Assembly (NCBI GenBank): GCA_937981555.1
Contig: CALJOK010000049.1
Span: 1-64,000, forward strand
Direction of reading: 5' to 3'
Origin: an uncultured Saprospiraceae bacterium
GTDB lineage: Bacteria; Bacteroidota; Bacteroidia; Chitinophagales; Saprospiraceae
Length of the DNA stretch: 64,000 nucleotides
Position numbers and translations under genes: made by a program. Under the pieces are notes generated by a model. The model was not told the origin of the DNA, ran no database searches, and worked only from the letters and a program-made list of their open reading frames with translations. Numbering within the stretch: the stretch's first letter is position 1; every line of letters starts with the position of its first letter. This document shows positions 45,927 through 55,316 of the stretch, piece after piece.

Positions 45927-47915
45927 ATGTCTCCCAATAAAATATTAACGATAGGTATTTTAGCTCATGTCGATGCAGGCAAAACTTCTTTGACGGAATG
46001 TTTGCTGCATACTTCTGGGGCAACTAAGCATCGAGGAAGTGTGGACAAAGGTTCAGCGATTACTGATGGTTTGGCTATGGAAAAAAGTAGAGGTATATCA
46101 ATTAAAACAGCAACCGTGGATTTTGATTGGAAGGGTACACATATTAATATCGTTGACACACCTGGGCATATTGATTTTTCGGCAGAAGTAGATAGAGCAT
46201 TATCTGTTTTGGATTTGGTTATTTTGGTGGTTTCTGGGGTGGAAGGAGTCCAAGCGCATACTTTGAACTTGTGGGAAAGTATTCGAGAAAGACAATTACC
46301 TGTTTTGTTTTTTATCAATAAAATAGATAGAGCAGGAGGAGATTTGGAACAAGTTTTTATTGACCTTGAGAAAGATTTAGGAGCGAAATTATTTGCCTTA
46401 AATTATGGAGACAATCATGATCCTGAATCTCCAAAAGTATTCGAATTTACTCAGTTGCAATCTTTTCTTGATTCAACTATTTTGGAAAGATCTTTTGAAA
46501 ACTTAGCAGAGTTAGATGAAGCGTTTTTAGAAAATTATTTAGAAGGAAAGGAGATGGATTTATCTATCGTTTTCGAAAAAGCTAAGCAGCAAATTCAAGC
46601 GCAAAAGATGACTGGTGTTTTATTTGGAAGTGCCAAAATGGATTTAGGAATAGAGACATTATTAAATCAGATAACTACTTTGTTTCAAGTAAAAAACTCT
46701 ATAAATAATGAGCCTTCAGCAAAAATATTTAAAGTAGAATATGATACTAAATTAGGCCGTTTAGCTCATGCAAAATTATATAGTGGGCAGTTAAAAAATA
46801 AAGATACCATCTGGTCTCACCATTTAAAAAAAGAAATTAAAATCAATCAAATCTTTCAACGGAAATTAGGAAAGATGGTGCAAGTTGGAGAACTAGCGGC
46901 AGGTGAAATTGGAGTGATGACTACTTCTGATTTAGTCTTGGCAGGTGATGTTTTAGGTAAAGAAAATTTCGAAGATGATTTTAATAAAATAAGCCAAGCA
47001 GTATTAAGTGTACAAGCGGTGGCCGAAGAAGAAAAAGATTATCAACAACTCGGAGAAGCTTTGGAAATACTAAACATCGAAGACCCTCAATTAGATTTTC
47101 GATGGTATAAAGAAGAACATGAATTTCACTTAAAAATACTCGGCCCAATTCAAACTGAAGTGCTTAAAGATAGTTTGGCGAATCGCTTTGGCATTTCCAC
47201 TAATTTTTTAACCCCAAAAGTTATTTACCAAGAAACTCCGAAGCAGTCAGCGGAAGGTTATGTACAGTATTGGATGCCAAAACCTTGCTGGGCGATAATG
47301 ACTTTTTTGATCGAACCTGCACCGCTTGGAAGCGGAGTAACTTTTCTTTCCAAAGTACGAACAGACGACATCAGCGTGAAATATCAAAATGAAGTCAAGC
47401 GTGCGATTCCATGGTCTTTAAGACAAGGGATAAAAGGATGGGAAGTGACAGATATTAAAATCACTTTAATGGAAGGTTCAGAACATACGATGCATTCCAA
47501 TCCTGGGGATTTTTTATTGGCGACACCTATGGGAATTATGCGTGGTTTAGAGCTGGCTGAGACAGAACTTTTAGAACCAATGTATGCTTTCCAGATAAAA
47601 GCAAATCAGGAATTATTGGGAGCTATTGCAAGTGATTTAAATCAAATGAATGCTCAAATAAATTCACCGACTTTCGATGATGATTTTTTTATTTTGACAG
47701 GGAGAGTACCTGTAGAGAAGGCGATGAATTATGGAATTAAATTTAGTGCAACAACTTCTGGTAAAGGTCGCTTAAAGTTAACTTTGGATGGTTATGAAAA
47801 AACGATAACAAGTGAAGAAAAAATTCGTGCCTATAAAGGTGTTTCTCCTTTGGATGAAGCGCAATGGATTTTACATAATAGAGGTGCTTTTAAGGCAGAT
47901 GAACAACGGAGATAG
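45927..47915 (+). CDS. Tet(M)-like ribosomal protection GTPase (EF-G family)
   Basis: 662 aa, close in length and layout to Tet(M)/Tet(O) proteins. G1 is AHVDAGKT (13-20), G3 DTPGH (77-81), G4 NKID (131-134). Characteristic Tet(M)-type parts follow: SVDKGSAITD, LSVLDLVILVVSGVEGVQAHT, NIFKVEYD-like domain II, and the domain IV/V segments PLGSGVTFLSK and ELLEPMYAFQIKA. Tet(M)-type proteins bind the ribosome and release tetracycline. Chromosomal orthologues of this lineage exist in Bacteroidota and may have a housekeeping or antibiotic-tolerance role. Neighbours give no sign of a resistance transposon, so tetracycline resistance is only a possibility. The start is the ATG at 45927 (MSPNKILTIG). 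Confidence 0.9.
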   Translation: MSPNKILTIGILAHVDAGKTSLTECLLHTSGATKHRGSVDKGSAITDGLAMEKSRGISIKTATVDFDWKGTHINIVDTPGHIDFSAEVDRALSVLDLVILVVSGVEGVQAHTLNLWESIRERQLPVLFFINKIDRAGGDLEQVFIDLEKDLGAKLFALNYGDNHDPESPKVFEFTQLQSFLDSTILERSFENLAELDEAFLENYLEGKEMDLSIVFEKAKQQIQAQKMTGVLFGSAKMDLGIETLLNQITTLFQVKNSINNEPSAKIFKVEYDTKLGRLAHAKLYSGQLKNKDTIWSHHLKKEIKINQIFQRKLGKMVQVGELAAGEIGVMTTSDLVLAGDVLGKENFEDDFNKISQAVLSVQAVAEEEKDYQQLGEALEILNIEDPQLDFRWYKEEHEFHLKILGPIQTEVLKDSLANRFGISTNFLTPKVIYQETPKQSAEGYVQYWMPKPCWAIMTFLIEPAPLGSGVTFLSKVRTDDISVKYQNEVKRAIPWSLRQGIKGWEVTDIKITLMEGSEHTMHSNPGDFLLATPMGIMRGLELAETELLEPMYAFQIKANQELLGAIASDLNQMNAQINSPTFDDDFFILTGRVPVEKAMNYGIKFSATTSGKGRLKLTLDGYEKTITSEEKIRAYKGVSPLDEAQWILHNRGAFKADEQRR

Positions 47916-48041
47916 AAAAAAACTATAAGATTTTAATTTGCTAAAATCATGTTCGGTTTTACTATAACAATTGGTTCTTGGGTTTAATAATAAAAAGCTA
48001 CTTTCACGTTTTTTATTAGAATCCAAAACAGATAAACACTT

Positions 48042-50873
48042 ATGAAAAATTGCACAACCGTTTTATTTTTACTTTTTTTTCAAACAATTTTAATTAGTCA
48101 ATCGGATTGGATTAGAAGCAATCCAGGAGGAGGAGGAGCCGTCTCGATGATTATTGGTACTGCTGATGGAACGATCCTTTCCGGATCTGATTTGAGTGGC
48201 GTTTATAAATCAGAAGACGATGGAATATCTTGGACGCCGATAGGTTCTGTGCAAGGATTGACACAAACTCATATTACTGCTTTAGCTGCACATCCGACAG
48301 ATGGAGACATCTTTTTTATTGGTACTGGAGTTGGAATTTTTAAAACTACTGATGGAGGAGAAACTGTTACTGAATCCAATATTAATGTTGTTAATGGAAA
48401 AGGATATGTTGAGACTATTGAAATCGCTACAACAAATTCTAATATAGGATATGCCTCTCATCATGAATGGTGGGATACCAATTTAACTTTTTTAAAAACT
48501 TTGGATGGAGGAGCAAACTGGTCGATAGTTTCTACCTCAGGCTTACCTGCTCAAGGAAGCATGTTGCGGATGATCGTGCATCCAACAGATGAAGATTTAA
48601 TTTTTGGTCTTTTTGGTAAAGGGCGATATAATTGTAGTGATCCATGGTTGTATAAGTCGGAAGATGGAGGTGCGAATTGGGTTAGGATTGCAAATAGTCT
48701 TGGAGAAATTTTAGACTTTGATGTACATCCTACCGATCCTGAAATTGTATACGCGAGTACTTTTTTATCAACTGGTTGTCAGTCACCAATATGGAGTTAT
48801 GTAGGAGGTAATGAATCAACAGGAGCATTATTTAAAAGTATAAATGGTGGAGATAATTTTTCTGAAATTGGAGAACATACAGGTTTTATCAATGTCGGTT
48901 TTAATGCAGATAATATTGCTGTAACGAATTTTTTATTTCCAATAGATTGGAGTACTACACCACCAACTTATAATAGTTTGATGGGAACTTGGAAAACAAC
49001 TAACGGAGGAACGACTTGGACTAAAACGGGTAATTTACAGAATTGGGAACATGGTTGGCCAGTTTTAAATTATGCTTACACGAGCAGTTTTTATGGTCTG
49101 AGTAAAACGGTTAGCAAGGATAAATTCAGTTCTGGAAATTATTTTGCGGCCTATGGAGGGTATGCTTGGGTGACCTCTGATGGTGGAGATATTTTTAAAA
49201 ATAGAGCAACCCAAGAAGTTAGTGCAGGGAAATTTTTATCAAGAGGAATGGATAATATTAATGGGAATACTATCGATGTAAGTGATCAAAATCCAAATAC
49301 GATTTATGTAGGGTATTATGATTTGGGTTTTTGGTATTCTAGAGATCGAGGGCTTTCTTGGACGTTTAGTATCCCTGATCCGTCGACTTATCCTAATCAC
49401 GTTTGGGGAGCAGGAGGAGGTTCCAATGTGAATTTTGTAATAAATGATCCGGAAAGAGAAAATGTAGTTTGGGCTACTTTCGGTGCTGATAATGTTTCGA
49501 CAGATGGTGCTGTATTTAAAAGCACCGCCTATGGTGAGAATTGGCAAATGAGTAATACAGGATTAGAAGAATTAGGAAATACAACTCACGGAATGTCTCT
49601 TGATATCAATAGTCCAGTCAGCAATCGAACACTTTTTGTTACACAAGATGGAGACGTTTTTAAATCCATTGACGACGGGGCAACATGGACTGAGGTTCTT
49701 GTAAATGGCGGACTTAAGTTTACTGAAGTAGACAAAATGAATTCGCAATTAATTTACGCAGGTGGTGAAAGTGGCTTTTGGAAATCTACTGATGGAGGAG
49801 CAACTTGGACTGAAATAGGCTTGGTCGAAATGCGCTATGAACAACAAATTCCCAACTCAATTATGAGAGATGATATAGTTCCTACTTTTGACTCTGAATT
49901 TGAAACTCCACCAATAGAAGCGTGGAATGGTGTGTTTGAAATTAAAGCGGATAAAAATAATGCTGATAGAGTATACGTAAGTGTGTATGGCCCGAATAAA
50001 GGAGTGTATAGAAGTGATGATGCTGGGATTACTTGGACTAAATTAAAGACCGATAATTTTTCCAGAGGAATTGCTATTCATCCCAATAATTCTAATGTGA
50101 TATATATATCATCGGGAAAAGCTTACCATTCAGGAGACTATAATACTGGTTCTAATGGTTTTTCACTTTCTGATGATGGAGGTAGCACTTGGACTTCTGT
50201 CAATGCTAATATGAGTTGGACATTTGGAGGAAGAATGGAAGTAGATAATGGTCCTGATCCTAGAGTTTGGGCTTGGTCTCCAGGAACGGGTGTTCAATAT
50301 GCCGAATCACTTTTGCCTTTACCTGTAGGATTAGTTTCGTTTGATGGAGAAGCAAATGGGTGTATTGTTAATTTAAAATGGATTACAGAATCAGAAGAAA
50401 ATTTCAGTCATTATGAAGTAGAATGGAGCCAAGATGGAAATGACTTTAAATCTATAAAACAGATTACTGGTAGTGTGATGTCAATTAATACAAAGTATTA
50501 TCAGCATTCCGATAATTCTTCTTCTATAGAAAATTATTATCGCTTGAAGATGGTTGATTTAGATGGACAAATTGAATATTCAAATATTATTTATGTCAAT
50601 AATGGAGATTGTAGAAAAAGCGAAACGGTTATTTATCCTAATCCAATTTATAAAGATCAAGCAGCTATAAATTTTAGTTTTTATGCGGAAAAGAATCAAG
50701 CTAAAATCGAAATAGTTGATATGCTTGGAATAATCGTGAAAGAAATTAAACTAGATGTAATAGCAAATGAAATCAATAAAGTTAATATTGATATTGCAAG
50801 TTTTTCAACTGGGACTTATTTTATATACGTGGAAGGAAGGGTAGGAGCCAGTAAGTTTGTTATTTCTAGATAA
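48042..50873 (+). CDS. Asp-box (BNR) repeat exoprotein, T9SS type A, GH74/sialidase-like propeller
   Basis: 943 aa. Signal peptide to about residue 20. Residues about 25-760 are a large propeller with at least nine Asp-boxes, for example YKSEDDGISW, LKTLDGGANW, YKSEDGGANW, WKTTNGGTTW, FKSIDDGATW, WKSTDGGATW, YRSDDAGITW. The order resembles xyloglucanase-type GH74 and other VPS10/sialidase folds; catalytic Asp pairs were not assigned. Next comes a domain typical of Bacteroidota exoproteins (PLPVGLVSFDGEANG... LKWITESEENFSHYEV). The C-terminal about 80 residues are a type A sorting domain (VIYPNPIYKDQ, IVDMLGIIVKE, FSTGTYFIYVEG). Secretion by the T9SS is expected. Confidence 0.85.
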   Translation: MKNCTTVLFLLFFQTILISQSDWIRSNPGGGGAVSMIIGTADGTILSGSDLSGVYKSEDDGISWTPIGSVQGLTQTHITALAAHPTDGDIFFIGTGVGIFKTTDGGETVTESNINVVNGKGYVETIEIATTNSNIGYASHHEWWDTNLTFLKTLDGGANWSIVSTSGLPAQGSMLRMIVHPTDEDLIFGLFGKGRYNCSDPWLYKSEDGGANWVRIANSLGEILDFDVHPTDPEIVYASTFLSTGCQSPIWSYVGGNESTGALFKSINGGDNFSEIGEHTGFINVGFNADNIAVTNFLFPIDWSTTPPTYNSLMGTWKTTNGGTTWTKTGNLQNWEHGWPVLNYAYTSSFYGLSKTVSKDKFSSGNYFAAYGGYAWVTSDGGDIFKNRATQEVSAGKFLSRGMDNINGNTIDVSDQNPNTIYVGYYDLGFWYSRDRGLSWTFSIPDPSTYPNHVWGAGGGSNVNFVINDPERENVVWATFGADNVSTDGAVFKSTAYGENWQMSNTGLEELGNTTHGMSLDINSPVSNRTLFVTQDGDVFKSIDDGATWTEVLVNGGLKFTEVDKMNSQLIYAGGESGFWKSTDGGATWTEIGLVEMRYEQQIPNSIMRDDIVPTFDSEFETPPIEAWNGVFEIKADKNNADRVYVSVYGPNKGVYRSDDAGITWTKLKTDNFSRGIAIHPNNSNVIYISSGKAYHSGDYNTGSNGFSLSDDGGSTWTSVNANMSWTFGGRMEVDNGPDPRVWAWSPGTGVQYAESLLPLPVGLVSFDGEANGCIVNLKWITESEENFSHYEVEWSQDGNDFKSIKQITGSVMSINTKYYQHSDNSSSIENYYRLKMVDLDGQIEYSNIIYVNNGDCRKSETVIYPNPIYKDQAAINFSFYAEKNQAKIEIVDMLGIIVKEIKLDVIANEINKVNIDIASFSTGTYFIYVEGRVGASKFVISR

Positions 50874-51040
50874 TATTAAAAATAGAGGTCATAATTATTG
50901 TTTTTAAATATTTATTAAACCCTGCTAGCAAAACATCTGATTATGAAACGATGTGTGTTTTTGGAAGGACTGATGAGAATGAGTTTTATTATTTATGAAA
51001 AAAGAGATATATTTCCCTGTACTTTGTAAAAATAATAACA

Positions 51041-51559
51041 ATGAAATTACATTTTTTTTATAATCGCTTATTTTTTATGTTTTTGTTTAGTGGGATTTTT
51101 TTTCTGCTTTCAAATTCAACTCAAGCTCAATCCAAAAATGGGATTTTCCTTGAAGGCGGCGGAGCCGTTTCCTATTATTCTCTCAATTATACTCGCCAAT
51201 TATTTGCCACAGAAAAAACCAAAACCTATGCTAGGGTAGGTGGTTCTGTTTGGGAATCAGGAGTAGCATTTCCAGTTGGAGTTTCCATGTTGTTTGGAAG
51301 TAGTGATCATCATCCCACTATTTCTTTTATTGCAACTCCTCATTCTGAAGGTACTCGTTTTTGGGATCGGGAAGATTCTGATATTTTATTAGATCTAGTT
51401 GCTGGATTTGAATATCGCTATCAACCTGTTGCTAAATCATTTTTTGTGAATGCAGGGTTATATCCCTATCTCCGTCTAGACCCTACCTCAAGTGACATAT
51501 CAGAAAAAGAAATAGATTTTCGTTTTAGAGTAGGTGGAGGGATTGGTTGGTTTTTTTAA
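51041..51559 (+). CDS. Small outer-membrane beta-barrel protein
   Basis: 172 aa. A signal peptide ends near STQAQ (about residue 30). The mature part alternates polar and aromatic/hydrophobic residues over several strands (GAVSYYSLNYTRQLF, TYARVGGSVW, AFPVGVSMLFG, FEYRYQPVAKSFFVNAGLYPYLRL) and ends in FRVGGGIGWFF, with the terminal aromatic residue typical of outer-membrane barrels. Small OmpW/OmpA-barrel-like proteins have this size. The family is not resolved. Confidence 0.7.
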   Translation: MKLHFFYNRLFFMFLFSGIFFLLSNSTQAQSKNGIFLEGGGAVSYYSLNYTRQLFATEKTKTYARVGGSVWESGVAFPVGVSMLFGSSDHHPTISFIATPHSEGTRFWDREDSDILLDLVAGFEYRYQPVAKSFFVNAGLYPYLRLDPTSSDISEKEIDFRFRVGGGIGWFF

Positions 51560-51633
51560 AAAAATAGAATTGAATTATTTTAAAAGAAGCAGCCAAGAAT
51601 GTAAAATTATTAATTATGATAATCTAAAAATAA

Positions 51634-52458
51634 ATGTCAATAATTATTTGTCCTAATTGTAAATCATTACTTCATCAATTTGAGAAAACAGTAAGGTGTG
51701 AAAATGGTCATTCTTTTGATTACTCAAAAAAAGGATATATCAATTTATTGCTGGCCAATCAAAAGAAAACAATTAATCCAGGAGATAATAAAATTATGCT
51801 TAATGCCAGAGATGCATTTTTATCAAAAGGGCATTATGATTTTCTAATCGACTCAATAGAGGCAATAATCAATTCATTTGACCTATTCTCTACTTTGAAT
51901 AAAGGAATGATTCATCTTTTAGATTTGGGCTGTGGAACAGGATATTATACTCGAAGTATATTTAAACAGAAAGAAATTAAAAAGGTAGGAATTGATATTT
52001 CTAAAATAGGAATTTCCAAAGCATCCATCCAGGATAAAGAAGCGACCTATCTTATCGGTTCTGCTTTCAACTTACCAATAGAAACTCATTCTATTGATCT
52101 ACTTTTAAATATTTTTGCTCCTATCCATCTGGATGAACTTCAACGAGTTTTAAAGTCTGGGGGATATTTTATAAAAGTAATTCCCTCCGGAGATCATATG
52201 AAGGAAGTAGCAGAACTAGTATACGAAAAATTTATTCCTCACCAATCTTCCATTAAGGAAGATCTAGAGTCGAAGTCAAAGATTCAAATAATAAAAGTGG
52301 AAAACTTGAAGAGAACCATTCTCTTATCGGGTCAAGATCTGCAAAATTTTATATCGATGACTCCATATTTATATAAATTCAAGCAGGAGCAAATTGAATT
52401 ATTGAAGGAACTTTCTGTAACTATTTCATTTGAAATTATTATTGGGAAAAACGAATGA
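51634..52458 (+). CDS. rlmA: 23S rRNA (guanine-N1)-methyltransferase RlmA
   Basis: 274 aa SAM-dependent methyltransferase that modifies the N1 of a guanine in helix 35 of 23S rRNA (G745 in E. coli numbering). The N-terminal zinc site is C6, C9, C22 and H26 (CPNC ... RCENGH), followed by the family segment FDYSKKGYINLL and NPGDNKIMLNARDAFLSKGHYD. The SAM-binding motif I is LLDLGCGTGYY (95-105), and LLNIFAPIH is the motif IV equivalent. Length matches the family. It lies alone between exoprotein genes, with an AT-rich upstream region. Confidence 0.9.
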   Translation: MSIIICPNCKSLLHQFEKTVRCENGHSFDYSKKGYINLLLANQKKTINPGDNKIMLNARDAFLSKGHYDFLIDSIEAIINSFDLFSTLNKGMIHLLDLGCGTGYYTRSIFKQKEIKKVGIDISKIGISKASIQDKEATYLIGSAFNLPIETHSIDLLLNIFAPIHLDELQRVLKSGGYFIKVIPSGDHMKEVAELVYEKFIPHQSSIKEDLESKSKIQIIKVENLKRTILLSGQDLQNFISMTPYLYKFKQEQIELLKELSVTISFEIIIGKNE

Positions 52459-52598
52459 TCTTTTGCTCATATGTCTTTTCTAAGTTAAAATCCTTTTTTT
52501 ACGAAGTAAAATCAATCTCTTTTTACTGAAAAAATTAAAAAAAAGGTACTTTGCAGTTGCTATTTTATTTATAAAAAACATAACCGAATTCCTATCCA

Positions 52599-55196
52599 AT
52601 GAAAAATATACAATTAAAATTTTTCCAAGCCTTAATGTTTTTATGCATTTATTGTTTCATCACTTCCTGCAATGAAACTGAATCAACCACTCACGAAACT
52701 AATAATAGAATTGAACAAAAACACGAACCTAGTGACGAGTTCTTTTTGCAAAGAATGGGGCCAGATGGCCATTTCGCTTTGGATGCTTATACCAATGCTT
52801 TAAAGAATATCAACCAACAAACCCTAGCTAGAACGATTAATGGTTTTGATGAAGAATGGACCACTCAAGGACCTGGAAATATTGGAGCACGAATCAATAC
52901 CGTAAAGGTGCATCCAACTAATGAAGATATTATTTATGCAGGTTTCTCAGATGGTGGAGTTTTTAAAACTATTGATGGAGGATCAACCTGGAATCCTATT
53001 TTTGATGATCAAGCTTTTCTCTCCATTGGAGATATTGAACTAGATCCACAAAACCCAGATATCGTTTATGTAGGAACAGGTGATTTGAATATTTCAGGCT
53101 ATCCCTTTATCGGAGATGGACTTCATCGGAGTATGGATGGAGGAGCAACGTGGACAAATATAGGATTAGAAGAAACTCGAATAATTTCCAAAATAATCAT
53201 CGATCCCACTAATTCTAACAATATATTTACGGCAACGTTGGGACTACCTTTTCAGCGAGGAAGCGATAGAGGAATTTATCGTTCCAATGATAATGGAAGT
53301 ACTTGGAATCAAGTACTTTTTATTAGTGATTCAACTGGTGTTTCTGAAATGGTGATGGATCCAAATGATCCGCAAGTTATATACGCAGTTGGTTGGGATC
53401 GAATTCGAAATAATTTTGAATCGATAATTAAAGGCGAAGGAGCAAAGGTTTATAAAACCACAGATGGAGGAGATACATGGAATATATTAGAAGGAGGTTT
53501 GCCGAATGATGTAACCCATTCGAGAATGGGAATTACGATTCATGAAAATGATCCAAATATTCTCTATGTGCAGTATGTGGCAGCTAGTGGTTACCAACTG
53601 GAAGCTATTTACAAAACAGAAGATGCAGGAGTGAGTTGGGATACTATCCCAATTGATGAAGATATTAATGGATTAAGTGGAAATGCGATGGGAGGATTCG
53701 GTTGGTATTTTGGGAAAATAAGAGTAAATCCAAATGATCCAAATGATATTTATATACTAGGTGTAGATCTTTGGCGAACACTCGATGCAGGAGAAAATTG
53801 GGAACGTGCAACACCACCTTGGTGGTCTTATGATGTTCATGCTGATAAACATGATTTGACTTTTTTAAATGACGGAGGAGTATTGTTAGCAACGGATGGT
53901 GGTCTGTACAAGTCTGATGCAAATAATGATCTTTGGGAAGACATAGAAAATATTCCTACAACTCAACTTTATCGAGTAGCTTATAATCCACACCAACCAG
54001 ATTTATATTATGGTGGTGCGCAAGACAATGGTTCGATGGGAGGAAATGAAGATGCAATAAATAATTGGGATAGAATTTTTGGAGGAGATGGATTTCAGAT
54101 GGCCTTCGATCCAGATAATTCAGAGCGGTTTTTTGTGGAAACTCAAAGAGGAAATATTAGCGTAACTCTTGACGGTGGAAATAGCTATAATAGTGGTGAC
54201 AATGGTATTGATAATGCTGATCGTCGAAATTGGGATATGCCTTATATTATTAGTCCTCATTCATCTCAAACTGTTTATTCTGGAACATATCGAGTGTATA
54301 CTGGATTTGGAGATATTCCAGATTGGTTTTCAGTAAGTGATGATTTAACTGATGGTCCAGATGCGACTAGTCGATACAATAATATTACAGCTATCGATGA
54401 ATCTCCAATAGAGGAAGGTTTATTATATGTAGGAACAGGTGATGGAAATGTTTGGAGAGGTGATAATGCTGGAGCTACTTGGACTTCACTTTCTGATAAT
54501 TTGCCAGATCAATATGTAACTGATGTGATTGGTTCTCCTACTGATGTCAATGTTGCGTATGTTACTTATTCGGGTTATCGAGACAATGATTTTATGCCTC
54601 GGATTTTCCGTTCGGAAGATCAAGGAATGATTTGGGAAGACATCTCAAATGACTTACCAGATTTAGCAATAAATGAATTATTAATAGTTCCAGAAACTGG
54701 CGATTCCGTTATGTTTGTCGCAACTGATGGTGGTGTTTATGGAACAATTACCGCAGGTACCTCATGGGAAAGACTTGGAACGAATATGCCAATAATTACA
54801 GTTTACGATTTAGTGATAAATGAAGAGAACAACGAATTAGTAGCAGGAACTTTTGCTCGTTCGATTATGACATATCCTTTGGATTCTGTTCTTGCAATGG
54901 AAGATACAATCATGGTGTCTAACAATAATCTTACAGAATTAAAAAAATCAGGTATCAAAATAATCCCAACGATTGCTACTCATTCTACTCAAGTCAAGAT
55001 TGAGAATATAGAATATAATCGAACAGCTGAATTAGTAGTGGTTTCGATAGATGGAAAATTAATGTATCAAGCATCCAACCTTTCAGGAAATGAAATTACT
55101 CATGATTTGGATATTTCTAATTATCCTGCTGGACAGTATTTTGTCAAAGTAAAAGTTAGACATAAGGTGATGAGTGCGGCTTTTGTCAAACAATAA
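52599..55196 (+). CDS. Asp-box (BNR) repeat exoprotein with lipobox and T9SS type A C-terminus
   Basis: 865 aa. The leader (MKNIQLKFFQALMFLCIYCF) ends in ITSC, a plausible lipobox with C24. Residues about 80-740 are a propeller with Asp-boxes (FKTIDGGSTW, HRSMDGGATW, YRSNDNGSTW, YKTTDGGDTW, YKTEDAGVSW, WRTLDAGENW, WRGDNAGATW, FRSEDQGMIW). The C-terminal about 80 residues are a T9SS type A domain (IIPTIATHSTQVKIENI, LVVVSIDGKLMYQ, DISNYPAGQYFVKVKV). A lipid anchor and a T9SS signal in one protein is uncommon, so one of the two may not be used. It shares the BNR family with 48042-50873 and 62823-64000. Confidence 0.82.
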   Translation: MKNIQLKFFQALMFLCIYCFITSCNETESTTHETNNRIEQKHEPSDEFFLQRMGPDGHFALDAYTNALKNINQQTLARTINGFDEEWTTQGPGNIGARINTVKVHPTNEDIIYAGFSDGGVFKTIDGGSTWNPIFDDQAFLSIGDIELDPQNPDIVYVGTGDLNISGYPFIGDGLHRSMDGGATWTNIGLEETRIISKIIIDPTNSNNIFTATLGLPFQRGSDRGIYRSNDNGSTWNQVLFISDSTGVSEMVMDPNDPQVIYAVGWDRIRNNFESIIKGEGAKVYKTTDGGDTWNILEGGLPNDVTHSRMGITIHENDPNILYVQYVAASGYQLEAIYKTEDAGVSWDTIPIDEDINGLSGNAMGGFGWYFGKIRVNPNDPNDIYILGVDLWRTLDAGENWERATPPWWSYDVHADKHDLTFLNDGGVLLATDGGLYKSDANNDLWEDIENIPTTQLYRVAYNPHQPDLYYGGAQDNGSMGGNEDAINNWDRIFGGDGFQMAFDPDNSERFFVETQRGNISVTLDGGNSYNSGDNGIDNADRRNWDMPYIISPHSSQTVYSGTYRVYTGFGDIPDWFSVSDDLTDGPDATSRYNNITAIDESPIEEGLLYVGTGDGNVWRGDNAGATWTSLSDNLPDQYVTDVIGSPTDVNVAYVTYSGYRDNDFMPRIFRSEDQGMIWEDISNDLPDLAINELLIVPETGDSVMFVATDGGVYGTITAGTSWERLGTNMPIITVYDLVINEENNELVAGTFARSIMTYPLDSVLAMEDTIMVSNNNLTELKKSGIKIIPTIATHSTQVKIENIEYNRTAELVVVSIDGKLMYQASNLSGNEITHDLDISNYPAGQYFVKVKVRHKVMSAAFVKQ

Positions 55197-55216
55197 AAAA
55201 TAATAGTTTTAATATG

Positions 55217-55258
55217 ATGGCTGTTAGCACTTTGAGCGCTAACAGCCATTTCTATTTT
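55217..55258 (+). terminator. Perfect 12-bp intrinsic terminator
   Basis: ATGGCTGTTAGC (55217-55228) pairs with GCTAACAGCCAT (55238-55249), 9-base loop, followed by TTCTATTTT. It closes the BNR gene and separates it from the next promoter. Confidence 0.85.
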
Positions 55259-55262
55259 ATTA

Positions 55263-55293
55263 TTTGTAGAACTTATTTAATTCGTTATTTTTG
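55263..55293 (+). promoter_or_regulatory. Consensus Bacteroidota promoter for the Roc-COR-TIR gene
   Basis: TTTG (55263-55266) and TATTTTTG (55286-55293) are separated by exactly 19 bases, a full match to the Bacteroidota sigma-ABfr promoter (TTTG-N19-TAnnTTTG). Transcription would start near 55300, about 17 bases before the ATG at 55317. Confidence 0.8.
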
Positions 55294-55316
55294 TCATAGA
55301 CGAATAAAATAAAACA

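Noticed and set aside
45927-47915. Calling the GTPase elongation factor G itself
   Set aside because: Length (662 aa) and domain II/IV signatures fit Tet(M)-type ribosomal protection proteins better than EF-G (about 700 aa).
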